Part shown: in pieces, positions 25,509 through 35,087 of the stretch
Numbering within the stretch: the first letter of the stretch is position 1
Layout: every line of letters starts with the position of its first letter
Source: Halobacteriovorax vibrionivorans
Lineage (GTDB): Bacteria > Bdellovibrionota > Bacteriovoracia > Bacteriovoracales > Bacteriovoracaceae
Assembly: GCF_003346865.1 (NCBI RefSeq)
Contig: NZ_QDKL01000002.1
Coordinates: forward strand, 968,430-1,032,429
DNA length: 64,000 bases
Direction of reading: 5' to 3'
Translations under genes and position numbers: made by a program
Notes under the pieces: generated by a model
The model's database searches: none
Seen by the model: the letters and a program-made list of their open reading frames with translations, nothing else
What the model was told of the DNA's origin: nothing

Positions 25509-28500
25509 TTATTGGTGGCATAAATTTCCATACAAACAAGATGAACAGTGCTTAATTCTTTTTCCGACCAAATCACTTAGTGTTTTCCACACTTCGAAGA
25601 GATCATTTTCAACATTACTGATTTCAATTTTCTCTTCAATAATTCTCTTCTCATCAAGGGCCAAAACTTTAAGATTTATAGTACTTGCCATATTTTCATT
25701 GATTAATTTCAGACCAAAAGCATAGGTTTTTAACTGGAAGAAATATGATCTCAGCTTATCTTCATCAATTAGACCTGACTTAAAATCCCAGATCTCCACT
25801 ACTTGATTATTTTGATAGACTAAAGCATCTATAATACCAGTTATCATCTGGCCAAAGAAAGAAAACTTAATTTGATGCTCACTTAGAATCTTTTCGTGGG
25901 CCGATTTTTGAATATATTCATTTACCCACTCCACAATCTCTTGTTCCTGAGGACTGTTAAATTTTAAGTCCTTGCCCTTAATTAAGTTTTCAACAAGAAA
26001 ATGCAGACGATTTCCACGCTCGACATCAGAAACACCGAATGCAGAAGGAGTTTCAATTTCATTCTCTTTTGTGAATTCTTTAAAGTCTTCATCTAATTTC
26101 AAAACTTGGTTTAAATAAAACTTTCGTGAGCACAAGGCCAATTCAGATAACTTTGTAACTGATAATTCTGAGATTAGTCCTAGCTTTGTAGTTGATTCAA
26201 CATTTTTAATTCCAAGTGCATCCATGAAATAGATTGGTGGTCGATTTGACGAGCTAACTTCATATGCAACTGAAAAGTCATCACATTCTACTTCGTTTAG
26301 ACGATGAGTCCGAAGAGGTACAATCCAGCTATTATCTGAATGCTTTACTTCCTTCCCATTTACACTGATATCAAAATACTCAATATTTTCAACGGCCCGA
26401 GTACAGGCAACATAGAATAGTCGTTTTGATTCTGAAAACTCTTTTTGCTTTTTAATTAGTTTTTCTAGAATTAAATCAGGAGACGAGTTTAACTTCTTTG
26501 TATGTATATCAGCTCCCCAAGACAAGGCCCCAGGAAGTGAACCAAACTTTGATGTATCAACAACAGTACGTCCATTAGTATGAATACCACCTAATATAAT
26601 TGTATCAAATTCAAGACCCTTTGAAGCATGAGTCGTCATAATTCTTACATTCGCATTAGATAGATATGAAAAGCTTGCACTATAAGAGTCCTTCTCAAGA
26701 GACTTCAAGATTTTATAAATTTGATCTATATCTCCTTTAGCGCCACCTATAATTCCATTTATCTTTTCTGAATTATTCTTATATGTAGAACTCGATAGTC
26801 CGAGGTCAAATACAAAAGACCAAAATGCATACTCCACATTACTATTCTTGTACGTACCCTTCATCTTAACGAGATCTTCAATTGTAAACTCTCGATACTC
26901 GTCGTAGTAATGTCGACATACTCCATTAATTATAAAATTATAATAACGAGCAATAGCCTGTAACCTCTTTGAATCCGCCCCTTCTTTATCTGCTTCAATC
27001 AAGAAATTAATAAAAGCCTTAAAGATAATTACCAACGGATCTTCACCATATGGAATTTTAACCTGAGCAACAAACGGTATTTTCTTACTCATTAAATTTG
27101 AAATCAATTGCTTTGACGGGGCCAGAGTACGATAAAGAATACAAATTTGTTCTTGTGGATTTTCCTTGAACTTCTTTTCAATTAATTCAGCAATTGAGCT
27201 GGCTTCAATATCGTCATATACAGTAGAGGTAAGTCTTCCTTCGACCTCCATTTCAAGATCAACAATATGCCCTTTAACACTACCTAGAGCGGACTCTTTC
27301 ACATCGGCTGGAAAGTTTTGATAGTCGACCTTTACACTATATTGATCGTGCCCTTGGTATTTTTCACCCAAACCAAAGATGGTATCAAAGAATTGGTTAT
27401 TAAATTTAACAACTGCTTCTTCTGATCGATAGTTATTAGACATATAGAGATTTTGAGGAATCAGTTTTTCTGTTTGATTAAAGACGGCAATCTCACCTCC
27501 ACGAAAACCGTAGATGGCCTGCTTCCTGTCACCAACACACATAAGCTTTTTAAAATTATCACCTATTGCATGACGTATTATTTGGAATTGTCCTGGTGAA
27601 GTATCTTGATACTCATCAACAATAATATAATCGAAATTTTCCTGACAGAGCCTTCTTGACTCTTCTGACTCCTCTAAAGATTTCAAAGTTAAATATTCAA
27701 TATCTGAGAAGTCCATACCGGGGTAATTATAATAATGTTCCTGAATATAATTAAATAGTTCTTTATATAATCTTAACCACTCACGATATATATTTTCATT
27801 AGCAAAAAATTGATCGAAGTTTTCACCTTCTTTTTCAACAAACTTTAGTAATTTATTTGCATCTTCAATTAACTCACCAACTTCAAGTGGTATCCCCTTG
27901 GATTTACGTGGCTTATTTGCCTTATAGACTTCGCAAAACTTTTTAATATTTTCCCAATCATACTTATTAGAAGAAAAGAATGACTCGCTTGCATTTAAAT
28001 GCTTCCACCATGCTTTTTTTGCGTGTTCTTCTGAATAGGTATCACTCGAGTAATGACATTTAAAAATTTCGGAACATCCCAAAAGACCTAAAATATTCTC
28101 AAAGTATTCTTCTTCATTAAATTCAACATGATCAACATCAAGTGTTTGCCACTCATATCGTAACTCAGGACTAGCAAATACAAACTGCATCGAACTAGTA
28201 AGTGCATCAATATTTTTTAGAAATATTTCTATTTTTGGATTATTAAGATTTCGATTAAACCACTGCTTTGTAAGCTCTTCTATTTTTACATTTATTTTAA
28301 AGCGATCGACGATATCAAGATTAGCAGGTGCACCAAAGATATAGCCTCTCTTGATTAGTTTTAAACAGAAGCTATGGATCGTTGAAATACCTAAGGATTC
28401 GAGGGCCTCATCGATTATTTTCTTCTTATTTTTATCCTCAACATCGTTAAAGCGATCAAACATACGAGATTGAAGCTCTCCAGCGGCTTCTTTTGTGAAT

Positions 28501-28712
28501 GTCATAACGACTATTTTAGAAAGATAAGCTTTCAAGTATTGACCAATATCAGGAACCTGTTGTTCTTCCAAAGCCGTATACTTTTCCTCTATTAAATAAG
28601 CCAAGTGTTCGATAATTACTCGTGTTTTCCCTGATCCTGCACCAGCGTTTAGAAGAACACCACCATCATGCTTTACTGCTTTTTCTTGTTCTGCATTTAA
28701 TTGAATGGCCAT
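25509..28712 (-). CDS. addA: AddA-like UvrD-type helicase with Fe-S PD-(D/E)XK nuclease domain
   Basis: ATP-dependent helicase-nuclease subunit for double-strand break repair. 1067 residues. Helicase motifs in order: LNAEQEKAV, Walker A AGAGSGKT (23-30), MTFTKEAAGELQ, VDEYQDTSPGQ, GDRKQAIYGFRG, NNYRSEE, MTTHASKGLEFD and YVACTRA. The C-terminal nuclease has GIIDALVY and WDFKSG. Four cysteines, one in LCSRKFYL and three in CSSCLYGNLC at the very end, form the iron-sulfur pattern known from AddB and Cas4, unusual for the AddA subunit. The start overlaps the stop of the partner gene by one base (TAATG). The pairing with the next gene supports an AddAB-like complex; it is not RecBCD. Confidence 0.9.
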   Translation of the reverse strand: MAIQLNAEQEKAVKHDGGVLLNAGAGSGKTRVIIEHLAYLIEEKYTALEEQQVPDIGQYLKAYLSKIVVMTFTKEAAGELQSRMFDRFNDVEDKNKKKIIDEALESLGISTIHSFCLKLIKRGYIFGAPANLDIVDRFKINVKIEELTKQWFNRNLNNPKIEIFLKNIDALTSSMQFVFASPELRYEWQTLDVDHVEFNEEEYFENILGLLGCSEIFKCHYSSDTYSEEHAKKAWWKHLNASESFFSSNKYDWENIKKFCEVYKANKPRKSKGIPLEVGELIEDANKLLKFVEKEGENFDQFFANENIYREWLRLYKELFNYIQEHYYNYPGMDFSDIEYLTLKSLEESEESRRLCQENFDYIIVDEYQDTSPGQFQIIRHAIGDNFKKLMCVGDRKQAIYGFRGGEIAVFNQTEKLIPQNLYMSNNYRSEEAVVKFNNQFFDTIFGLGEKYQGHDQYSVKVDYQNFPADVKESALGSVKGHIVDLEMEVEGRLTSTVYDDIEASSIAELIEKKFKENPQEQICILYRTLAPSKQLISNLMSKKIPFVAQVKIPYGEDPLVIIFKAFINFLIEADKEGADSKRLQAIARYYNFIINGVCRHYYDEYREFTIEDLVKMKGTYKNSNVEYAFWSFVFDLGLSSSTYKNNSEKINGIIGGAKGDIDQIYKILKSLEKDSYSASFSYLSNANVRIMTTHASKGLEFDTIILGGIHTNGRTVVDTSKFGSLPGALSWGADIHTKKLNSSPDLILEKLIKKQKEFSESKRLFYVACTRAVENIEYFDISVNGKEVKHSDNSWIVPLRTHRLNEVECDDFSVAYEVSSSNRPPIYFMDALGIKNVESTTKLGLISELSVTKLSELALCSRKFYLNQVLKLDEDFKEFTKENEIETPSAFGVSDVERGNRLHFLVENLIKGKDLKFNSPQEQEIVEWVNEYIQKSAHEKILSEHQIKFSFFGQMITGIIDALVYQNNQVVEIWDFKSGLIDEDKLRSYFFQLKTYAFGLKLINENMASTINLKVLALDEKRIIEEKIEISNVENDLFEVWKTLSDLVGKRIKHCSSCLYGNLCHQ

Positions 28713-31018
28713 TATTGCATCTCTCCTTTTGCACAGACAGGATTAGCGACACAGAAAGTACATGTTTGATTACTCATTGGTCTTGCTGGCCAAGTCTCTA
28801 CCGAGCCCATTTCTTTAATAATTTCTTTCATGTGATCCTGGAATTCATCAAGATCAACTTCTTCGATCTGTTTAGACTTTGAATGAAACTCTCCAAAGAA
28901 AACTTCATCCCCAATAAAGAATGAGTCCTTCAAGTTTTCAAGACAGAGATATCCGCCACCTTTTAATGAATGTTCACGTGACCATGCTCTATAATATGCT
29001 ATAAGCTGAATTTTTCGATAATCAACGATATCTGTTTTATTAGGTATTGAACCTCCAGATGTCTTAAAGTCATAAACATAATAGTCATTTCCTTTTTTAA
29101 TTAAAAGATCAATGAAACCTTTATACTCTTCATTAACTTTTGAAATATCTCTTTCAAAAATTAATTCGACATCTTTGTCTTTCTTTATTTCTAACAACTT
29201 TATAATAATAGACGAACAATATGATTCAATCGCAAGCCTTAAACTTTCAATATCAATTCTTTCTGGAAGTAGCGAGTTCTCAACAATAAAACGATTCAAT
29301 GTGTTTTTAATTAACTCTCTCAATATAGATTCACTAAAGCTTTCATGCTTTTCAACATACGCTTCAATTACACTGTGATTAATTGTCCCAATATATCTTC
29401 TATCAATAAACGCCGAAGATGAAACATCAAGATCAACCCCTTGTGCATATTTCAAGTGCCACTTCTTTGGACAATCAATATAAGTTTGAATAAATGAAGG
29501 TGACAACTTCTCACCGACACTCGCTTTTTGCTGGGCCCTCTTTTCAAAGCTCAGTCTCTTACTTACTTCTAAATTATAATCGTTAAGATTTACGCCATCA
29601 AAAAGAGACTCTGCTATAGAGTTACCGTGGAGCAAACCTTCCTCAAGAATGAGCTTTCCACCACTTTGAATAAATTGTCTTATCAATGATCTCAAACTTG
29701 CAATATCTAAGGCCTTACTTTGAAGAGGACCAAAAGCACTAAAGATAACTAAGACATCATTTGAGAATCTTTGTGCTGTTGTTAAAGCTCCTAAGTCATC
29801 CTTTGAAATATAAAGATATTTATTTTCACAATCTTCTAAACTTAAAAGATTATCTCTTATTCCAATCGTTCCCGTGTCATCTTTAGTTAAATTAACAACA
29901 GATGTTCTTGGAAGATTTAGCCCCAATACTTCTTTAATTAACTTTAGATCTGAGCTTCTGAGTTCTTCGTTAATCGTCGCTTTTTCTGAGTAAGCCTTAA
30001 TTTCATTTTTAAAAGACAGGATTGTTTTCAATTTAATAAAATTATCTTCATTGAAATTTAGAAGACTTAATTTAGTTAAAAACTTTTGAATATCATCACA
30101 ACTTAAAACTCCACCATTGAGATTTAGTTGTTCTTGGATTTTTGAAGTAATTTGATCAACGCTACTAAAAAATAATGCAAAATCAGTTTTAAACCTTTTT
30201 TCAGGTATCAGTAACGAATTGACTTGAGATAGATCTAAGCTGTTTGAAAAACTAATTAATTGTTTGTCCTGCCTTATCAGTTCACTAAAATACTCTGCAC
30301 TTCGTCCAGATGGAATTGAAATATATTCGCAATCAATATTTTCAAACTCAATTTCCTCTTTCAACTGTTGCGTCTCTATCCAATTTGGCCAAAAGACTTT
30401 ACCATCACATTGGTTGAAGACCTCCTTACTAATTGGAACATAGACCTCTGCTTTATTCCCCATCCCTTTCAGCATATCTATTTGATTTGCATTAAGGTGA
30501 TCAAATCCAATAAAGATATACCCGATATTCTCTTCGGCCCTAAATTGCTCACTTACTAATTGATACGATTTTTGTTCATCTACTATATTGAAATTTTCAA
30601 CATATGTATGAAATCTCATCAGCCCAGCAATACACTCCTTCTCCAGGGTCTCTAACTGACCTAATTCTTCAATAAGATTTTGACTTAGATCATAAGAGCG
30701 TACTTCAGTGAAGAGTTCGAAACTAAAATGAAATTTTTCGTAGTCATCATTTACAGCAGACTTCCAAAAAGTCCATAGGTCTACCATTAATTCAGATTTT
30801 GATAATTTTGTTTGAGATTCACTAAGTTCTAGGTGATCTGATAAGAATTTTGCAATTGTTATGGTTTCACAAGTGGAAGCGAGTCCGCGACGAATAAGAA
30901 TATCTCGGTAGAGATCGGCCCTTTGTGGTGAAGGACAGATAATTTGCCAATTTTTAATGTTCTGATTGCTGGCCAGCAATTCATCGAATTGATTCTCGTA
31001 TAAGTAGAGACTTAACAC
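28712..31018 (-). CDS. addB: AddB-like PD-(D/E)XK nuclease subunit
   Basis: 768 residues, shorter than classical AddB (usually over 1100). The start is GTG at 31018. The N-terminal half looks like an inactivated helicase: I find no Walker A lysine motif near the beginning (WQIICPSPQRADLYRDIL). The C-terminal nuclease is clear: LSPSFIQTYIDCPKKWHLKY, INHSVIEAY, GFIDLLIKKG, VYDFKTSGG and the terminal CTFCVANPVC. With the Cys of DCPKKW these form a four-cysteine iron-sulfur site. The catalytic Asp and Asp-x-Lys are kept. It is translated just ahead of, and coupled to, the AddA-like gene. Confidence 0.83.
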   Translation of the reverse strand: MLSLYLYENQFDELLASNQNIKNWQIICPSPQRADLYRDILIRRGLASTCETITIAKFLSDHLELSESQTKLSKSELMVDLWTFWKSAVNDDYEKFHFSFELFTEVRSYDLSQNLIEELGQLETLEKECIAGLMRFHTYVENFNIVDEQKSYQLVSEQFRAEENIGYIFIGFDHLNANQIDMLKGMGNKAEVYVPISKEVFNQCDGKVFWPNWIETQQLKEEIEFENIDCEYISIPSGRSAEYFSELIRQDKQLISFSNSLDLSQVNSLLIPEKRFKTDFALFFSSVDQITSKIQEQLNLNGGVLSCDDIQKFLTKLSLLNFNEDNFIKLKTILSFKNEIKAYSEKATINEELRSSDLKLIKEVLGLNLPRTSVVNLTKDDTGTIGIRDNLLSLEDCENKYLYISKDDLGALTTAQRFSNDVLVIFSAFGPLQSKALDIASLRSLIRQFIQSGGKLILEEGLLHGNSIAESLFDGVNLNDYNLEVSKRLSFEKRAQQKASVGEKLSPSFIQTYIDCPKKWHLKYAQGVDLDVSSSAFIDRRYIGTINHSVIEAYVEKHESFSESILRELIKNTLNRFIVENSLLPERIDIESLRLAIESYCSSIIIKLLEIKKDKDVELIFERDISKVNEEYKGFIDLLIKKGNDYYVYDFKTSGGSIPNKTDIVDYRKIQLIAYYRAWSREHSLKGGGYLCLENLKDSFFIGDEVFFGEFHSKSKQIEEVDLDEFQDHMKEIIKEMGSVETWPARPMSNQTCTFCVANPVCAKGEMQ

Positions 31019-31100
31019 GTAACGTTACCTTTTTTTAAGCTTCCTAATGACACTTTACTAGAAAAACGATATATAAAGCGCATACAAGGAGAATTTTACT

Positions 31101-31949
31101 GTGATTAAAGAAAGTCGTCTATTCAACTTCATTAATAAAGAAAAAACATTTGCAATCTCTTTCTTAGAGGGGCAGAAGGTTATTCACGATCTTGCACTAA
31201 TTCACGGTGTCAACCAGCAAGGCTTTGCATTTTTAAGAGATATTACTCTTTCAATTCTTCCAATGATCAACTTTCTTAAGCCACAGGAAAATATGGGGAT
31301 CTTTTTAGATTCACAAGAACCATATTTTAGATTCAAACTTGAAATGAATCAGGCAGGCTTCTTTAGAACTCTAATTCTTCCAGAAGAGTTACCAGAGATG
31401 CCAAAAAAGATCTCAGGACACCTTAGAACTGCTAAGCAATTTCCTCATTCTAAATCTCCTTATACAAGTATCATTGAAGTTAAAAATAAAAATGTAAATG
31501 GAATCATTAATGACTTTTTTAAAAGATCATATCAAATGAATTCAGCAATTATTCTTAGTGAGGATAGTGACCAAGTTGCACTGATAACAAAACTTCCAGA
31601 AGTAAATGTCGATAAGGAAGAAGTTATTGAGTCTGTCAGCCTCGATCAATTTCTTGCTGAAAACAAAGAGTCTTTAGATACAATATTCAAAGAAGCACTT
31701 AATGAAGAAGGTCCAATTCAAGAGAAGTTTGAATCACTAGGTTATGATTACCTTACTTCAACTGAGATTAAATTTAAGTGCAGCTGTTCTCGTGATCGTA
31801 TGGTTACAGGAGTGGCCAGTGTTGTAAGATCAAGTGGCTTTGACGATGTTTTCCACGAAGACCTATCGGTAGAAACAAAATGTGACTACTGTAAAACTGC
31901 ATACCTTATTACAAAAGAAGAAGTTACAAACTTACTTAATCTACAATAG
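31101..31949 (+). CDS. hslO: Hsp33-family redox-regulated chaperone
   Basis: Holdase chaperone activated by oxidative unfolding. 282 residues. The start is GTG at 31101 with AAGGAG ten bases upstream. The C-terminal zinc switch is intact: Cys227-Ser-Cys229 (KCSCSRDRM) and Cys261-x-x-Cys264 (KCDYCKTAY), the CxC and CxxC pair that binds zinc when reduced. The N-terminal two thirds are quite diverged from E. coli Hsp33 but keep the layout, including the RTAKQFPHSKSPYTSI strand region. Divergent from addB, convergent with a lipoprotein gene three bases away. Confidence 0.85.
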   Translation: MIKESRLFNFINKEKTFAISFLEGQKVIHDLALIHGVNQQGFAFLRDITLSILPMINFLKPQENMGIFLDSQEPYFRFKLEMNQAGFFRTLILPEELPEMPKKISGHLRTAKQFPHSKSPYTSIIEVKNKNVNGIINDFFKRSYQMNSAIILSEDSDQVALITKLPEVNVDKEEVIESVSLDQFLAENKESLDTIFKEALNEEGPIQEKFESLGYDYLTSTEIKFKCSCSRDRMVTGVASVVRSSGFDDVFHEDLSVETKCDYCKTAYLITKEEVTNLLNLQ

Positions 31950-31952
31950 AGC

Positions 31953-32951
31953 TTAAAACGGTAATGTCGTTTCTTCTGAACGCCAGAAGAAGCGGCGATT
32001 TAAGTCAGACTCTAAATATAGTCCACAAAAATTTTCTGCCAAAGCGCCATCTGCCCAAACAGGGGCCATTAACTGTGACTTTTTATTTGTAGCGATAGGA
32101 ATACTTCTCCATTTTTTATTAATTCTTTTCCAATCAATGGCCTTTGGAGAAGCCGAACTAACGACAATTAAATAATCGTTTGTTTTACTAATTCTCTTTC
32201 TTACTTGGATAAGAAAGTTATTTAGATTAGACATATAAGAGGTAAACCCTTTCACATCCTGCTTATTCAAAATATTAAGTAATTCGTAATCAACAATATT
32301 AATGAAGCGACGATTCGAATCATTCATCGCAGTTAGGACATGATTAAATAAATCTGTTGTTGTAGAGAAGCACTTATCTCTTTTGCACGATTTATCATAG
32401 TAAGTACTGCCTTTTTGATATTCTTTCTTTTGTTGAAAGTGAAAAGTTTCTTTATCACTTGCAACTTTTTCTTTGGCCCCTGAGACGAATAGTCGAGTAT
32501 TTTTGTAGAAATTTGTATTACATTTATCAATTTCTTTAAATTTTGGAGTTTTGCCACGATAAATAACCGAAGAACTATAGCCAGATCCATTTAAAACATC
32601 CCAAATTGCTCTTCTCTGATATTTTTCACAACTATTACTTGGAAGTGAATATCCATTTAGCTGTGTTAGAAGCTGGTCGTCGATGTCTGGAGTTACTGTC
32701 ATCATATTATAAGACCACATCTTTCCAAAACAAGAATACTTTTCAAGCTCTGTTTGAGCATTGAAATTTAAGTTCTTAAAGTGCAAGTAGCCCATGTGCT
32801 CTTCACTCAGGCCAGGTATCTGAATAAAAACTAAATTTGAGGGATAGTTATTGAAAGAATGATTTTTTAAATTAATGGTTTTTACTCTTGAACAAGAAAA
32901 AAATAAGCCGAAGAGTATTAATAATATTAAGTTTTTTTTATTGTACAACAT
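31953..32951 (-). CDS. Lipoprotein, possibly alkaline-phosphatase-like fold
   Basis: 332 residues. The signal peptide ends in FFSC, a plausible lipobox (Cys20), so it is probably lipid-anchored. NLVFIQIPGLSEEHMGYL near the mature N-terminus and NDYLIVVSSAS later resemble the first and a late strand of alkaline-phosphatase-superfamily enzymes, but the usual metal Asp and nucleophile Thr/Ser positions are not evident, so activity is doubtful. The C-terminus has WADGALAENFCGLYLESDL. Several cysteines are present. It is divergent from the FadF-like gene across a gap with a 17-bp palindrome. Function unknown. Confidence 0.65.
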   Translation of the reverse strand: MLYNKKNLILLILFGLFFSCSRVKTINLKNHSFNNYPSNLVFIQIPGLSEEHMGYLHFKNLNFNAQTELEKYSCFGKMWSYNMMTVTPDIDDQLLTQLNGYSLPSNSCEKYQRRAIWDVLNGSGYSSSVIYRGKTPKFKEIDKCNTNFYKNTRLFVSGAKEKVASDKETFHFQQKKEYQKGSTYYDKSCKRDKCFSTTTDLFNHVLTAMNDSNRRFINIVDYELLNILNKQDVKGFTSYMSNLNNFLIQVRKRISKTNDYLIVVSSASPKAIDWKRINKKWRSIPIATNKKSQLMAPVWADGALAENFCGLYLESDLNRRFFWRSEETTLPF

Positions 32952-32979
32952 AATTTCTGACTCTTTAAATAAGGATACT

Positions 32980-32996
32980 TATGGTATATTACCATA
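32980..32996. promoter_or_regulatory. 17-bp perfect palindrome in the divergent fadF/lipoprotein promoter region
   Basis: TATGGTA-TAT-TACCATA, a 7-3-7 inverted repeat, 29 bases from the lipoprotein start and 61 bases from the FadF-like start, directly next to a TATATATAAG stretch that could be a -10 region. It is consistent with an operator for a dimeric repressor acting on one or both genes. Confidence 0.45.
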
Positions 32997-33056
32997 TATA
33001 TAAGATTGAAATTATTAAAAATGTTATTCACCTACAAAAAGTAAGCGAGGGAAGAA

Positions 33057-35087
33057 ATGAATCAAACTCTTGATGCTGCTACGCGAGAAATATTTTGGAA
33101 TATTCCATACTCGTTTAAGGTTGTCATGTACATCCTATTTTTTGCAGCGGTCTTTGTTATGTTCAAAGGGCTTTATGAAAAAGCCAAATTTATTACAGGT
33201 AAGAAAGGATTCGATGCTGTAAAAGGCTTAAAAGATCTTTTCCCTGAAAAGTTAAACTGGAGCTCGTTTTTCAAAACGATGCTTCTAACAGGAAAAGTGC
33301 CTCGTTTCTTAAATGTTGCAATCTTCCACGGCCTTATTTTCTGGGGATTTGTAATTCTCTGGATTGCTACTGACCTAGTTGCAATTCATGCCGACACTCC
33401 TTTTAAAATCTATAAAGGTAATGTTTACATCGTAATCTCATTCCTCGCTGATATTGCAGGTCTAATGGTTCTTACCGGAATCGCTCTTGCATACAAAAGA
33501 AGATATATTGATAAGCCTGACTACTTAAAAGCCACTAAGCCAAAGCAAGAATTATTTATGTACAGTATGCTAATTGCTCTTGTCGTTCTTGGTTACTTAA
33601 TTGAAGGTGTAAGAATCATGGGAACAGGTATGCCTGTTGGTGAAGCAACATGGTCTCCTGTTGGATGGTTCCTTGCTACATTATTCCAAGGCATTCCACT
33701 TTCAGAGAAAGCTTGGGCATATACTTATCGTGGAATGTGGATGGTTCACATGGCAAATACAATGCTATTTGTTGCTGCTTGTGGAACAACTAAATTTTCT
33801 CATATTTTTGTTCTACCATTTGCTGCCCTTGTTACACCAAAAAGACGCGGGGCCCTTCTTGATCCAATGGACTTTGAAGATGAAACAGCAGAAACATTTG
33901 GTTTAGGTAAACTTTCTGAGTTAACAATTAAAAACAAGCTTGATCTTCTAGCATGTGTTGAATGTGGGCGTTGTACACAAGTATGTCCGGCCAATATCGC
34001 AGAAAGACCACTAGATCCAAAAACAATTATCACAAAAGCACGTGATCTTGCTTTTGATACAGCAGCTAAAGGTGAAACCGATGCTGACTTCTGGGAAAAC
34101 TCGACTTACTCAGCAATCGAGCTAGACTCTTGTACAACTTGTGGTGCCTGTATGGAAGAATGTCCTGCAAATATCGAGCACGTTGACATCATCATGGGTG
34201 CAAAGAGATATAAGACTCTTACACTTGGTGAAGTTCCAGCAGATGCTGCGACAGCTGTTCAAAAGGTTCAAATCAATGGAAACCCTTGGGGAATCTCACA
34301 AGATGATCGCTTTAAGTGGGCAGATGGACTTGATGTTCCTGTAATCGAAGCAGGAAAGAAAGTTGATTATTTATACTATGTTGGTTGTGCTGGTTCATAC
34401 GATGCATCTAACCAAAAAGTAGTTCAAGATACTGTTAAACTCCTAAAGAAGGCAGGCGTAGACTTTGCTGTAATGGGGAAAACTGAAAAGTGTAATGGTG
34501 ACCCAATCAGAAGAATTGGTGATGAATACTCTTTCTTTGAAATCGCAATTGAGAATATTGCCAATATGAATCAATATGACTTTGATAAGGTTGTAACTCA
34601 CTGCCCTCACTGTCTTCATACTATTGGTAAAGAATACGCGAAATTTGATGATGGTGACTTCGATACAGTTCACCACACAGAACTTCTCGCAGACCTTCTA
34701 CGCTCAGGAAAACTAAAGCCAGAGAAAAAAGTAGAAGAAAATCTTACTTTCCATGATCCTTGCTACCTTGGTCGCCATCACGGTGAATACAACGCACCAA
34801 GACAAATTCTTGAAGCAACAGGTGTTGAAATCAAGGAAATGGATAAGACTAAAGACACTGCTCTATGCTGCGGTATGGGTGGTGGAAACATGTGGTACGA
34901 AGTTGAGGAAGGAAATGATCCTGCCGTTAACAGACTTGCCCATGTTGGAGAGAAGAAAGTTGAGAAATTAGCTACGGCCTGCTCTTTCTGTATGATAAAC
35001 TTTAAGGGTGGAATTAGCGAAAAGACAGGTACAGAAAACCTTGAGATTGAGGACGTTGCCTCAATTCTTGCAAAAACTATCGATTAA
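33057..35087 (+). CDS. fadF: Membrane-bound iron-sulfur oxidoreductase, FadF/ETF:quinone oxidoreductase type
   Basis: 676 residues. The N-terminal 250 residues hold about six membrane helices like NarI/heterodisulfide reductase cytochrome b subunits. Then follow two 4Fe-4S motifs, CVECGRCTQVCPANI and CTTCGACMEECPANI. The C-terminal half has two CCG (HdrB-type) domains: YYVGCAGSYD and CPHCLHTIG in the first, DPCYLGRHHGEYN, CCGMGGGNMW and CSFCMINF in the second. This layout is that of FadF/YwjF proteins, proposed to pass electrons from ETF (fatty acid oxidation) to quinone. No etf or acyl-CoA dehydrogenase gene is in the window. GAGGGAAG precedes the ATG. The following exported gene overlaps its 3' end by 20 bases. 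Confidence 0.85.
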   Translation: MNQTLDAATREIFWNIPYSFKVVMYILFFAAVFVMFKGLYEKAKFITGKKGFDAVKGLKDLFPEKLNWSSFFKTMLLTGKVPRFLNVAIFHGLIFWGFVILWIATDLVAIHADTPFKIYKGNVYIVISFLADIAGLMVLTGIALAYKRRYIDKPDYLKATKPKQELFMYSMLIALVVLGYLIEGVRIMGTGMPVGEATWSPVGWFLATLFQGIPLSEKAWAYTYRGMWMVHMANTMLFVAACGTTKFSHIFVLPFAALVTPKRRGALLDPMDFEDETAETFGLGKLSELTIKNKLDLLACVECGRCTQVCPANIAERPLDPKTIITKARDLAFDTAAKGETDADFWENSTYSAIELDSCTTCGACMEECPANIEHVDIIMGAKRYKTLTLGEVPADAATAVQKVQINGNPWGISQDDRFKWADGLDVPVIEAGKKVDYLYYVGCAGSYDASNQKVVQDTVKLLKKAGVDFAVMGKTEKCNGDPIRRIGDEYSFFEIAIENIANMNQYDFDKVVTHCPHCLHTIGKEYAKFDDGDFDTVHHTELLADLLRSGKLKPEKKVEENLTFHDPCYLGRHHGEYNAPRQILEATGVEIKEMDKTKDTALCCGMGGGNMWYEVEEGNDPAVNRLAHVGEKKVEKLATACSFCMINFKGGISEKTGTENLEIEDVASILAKTID

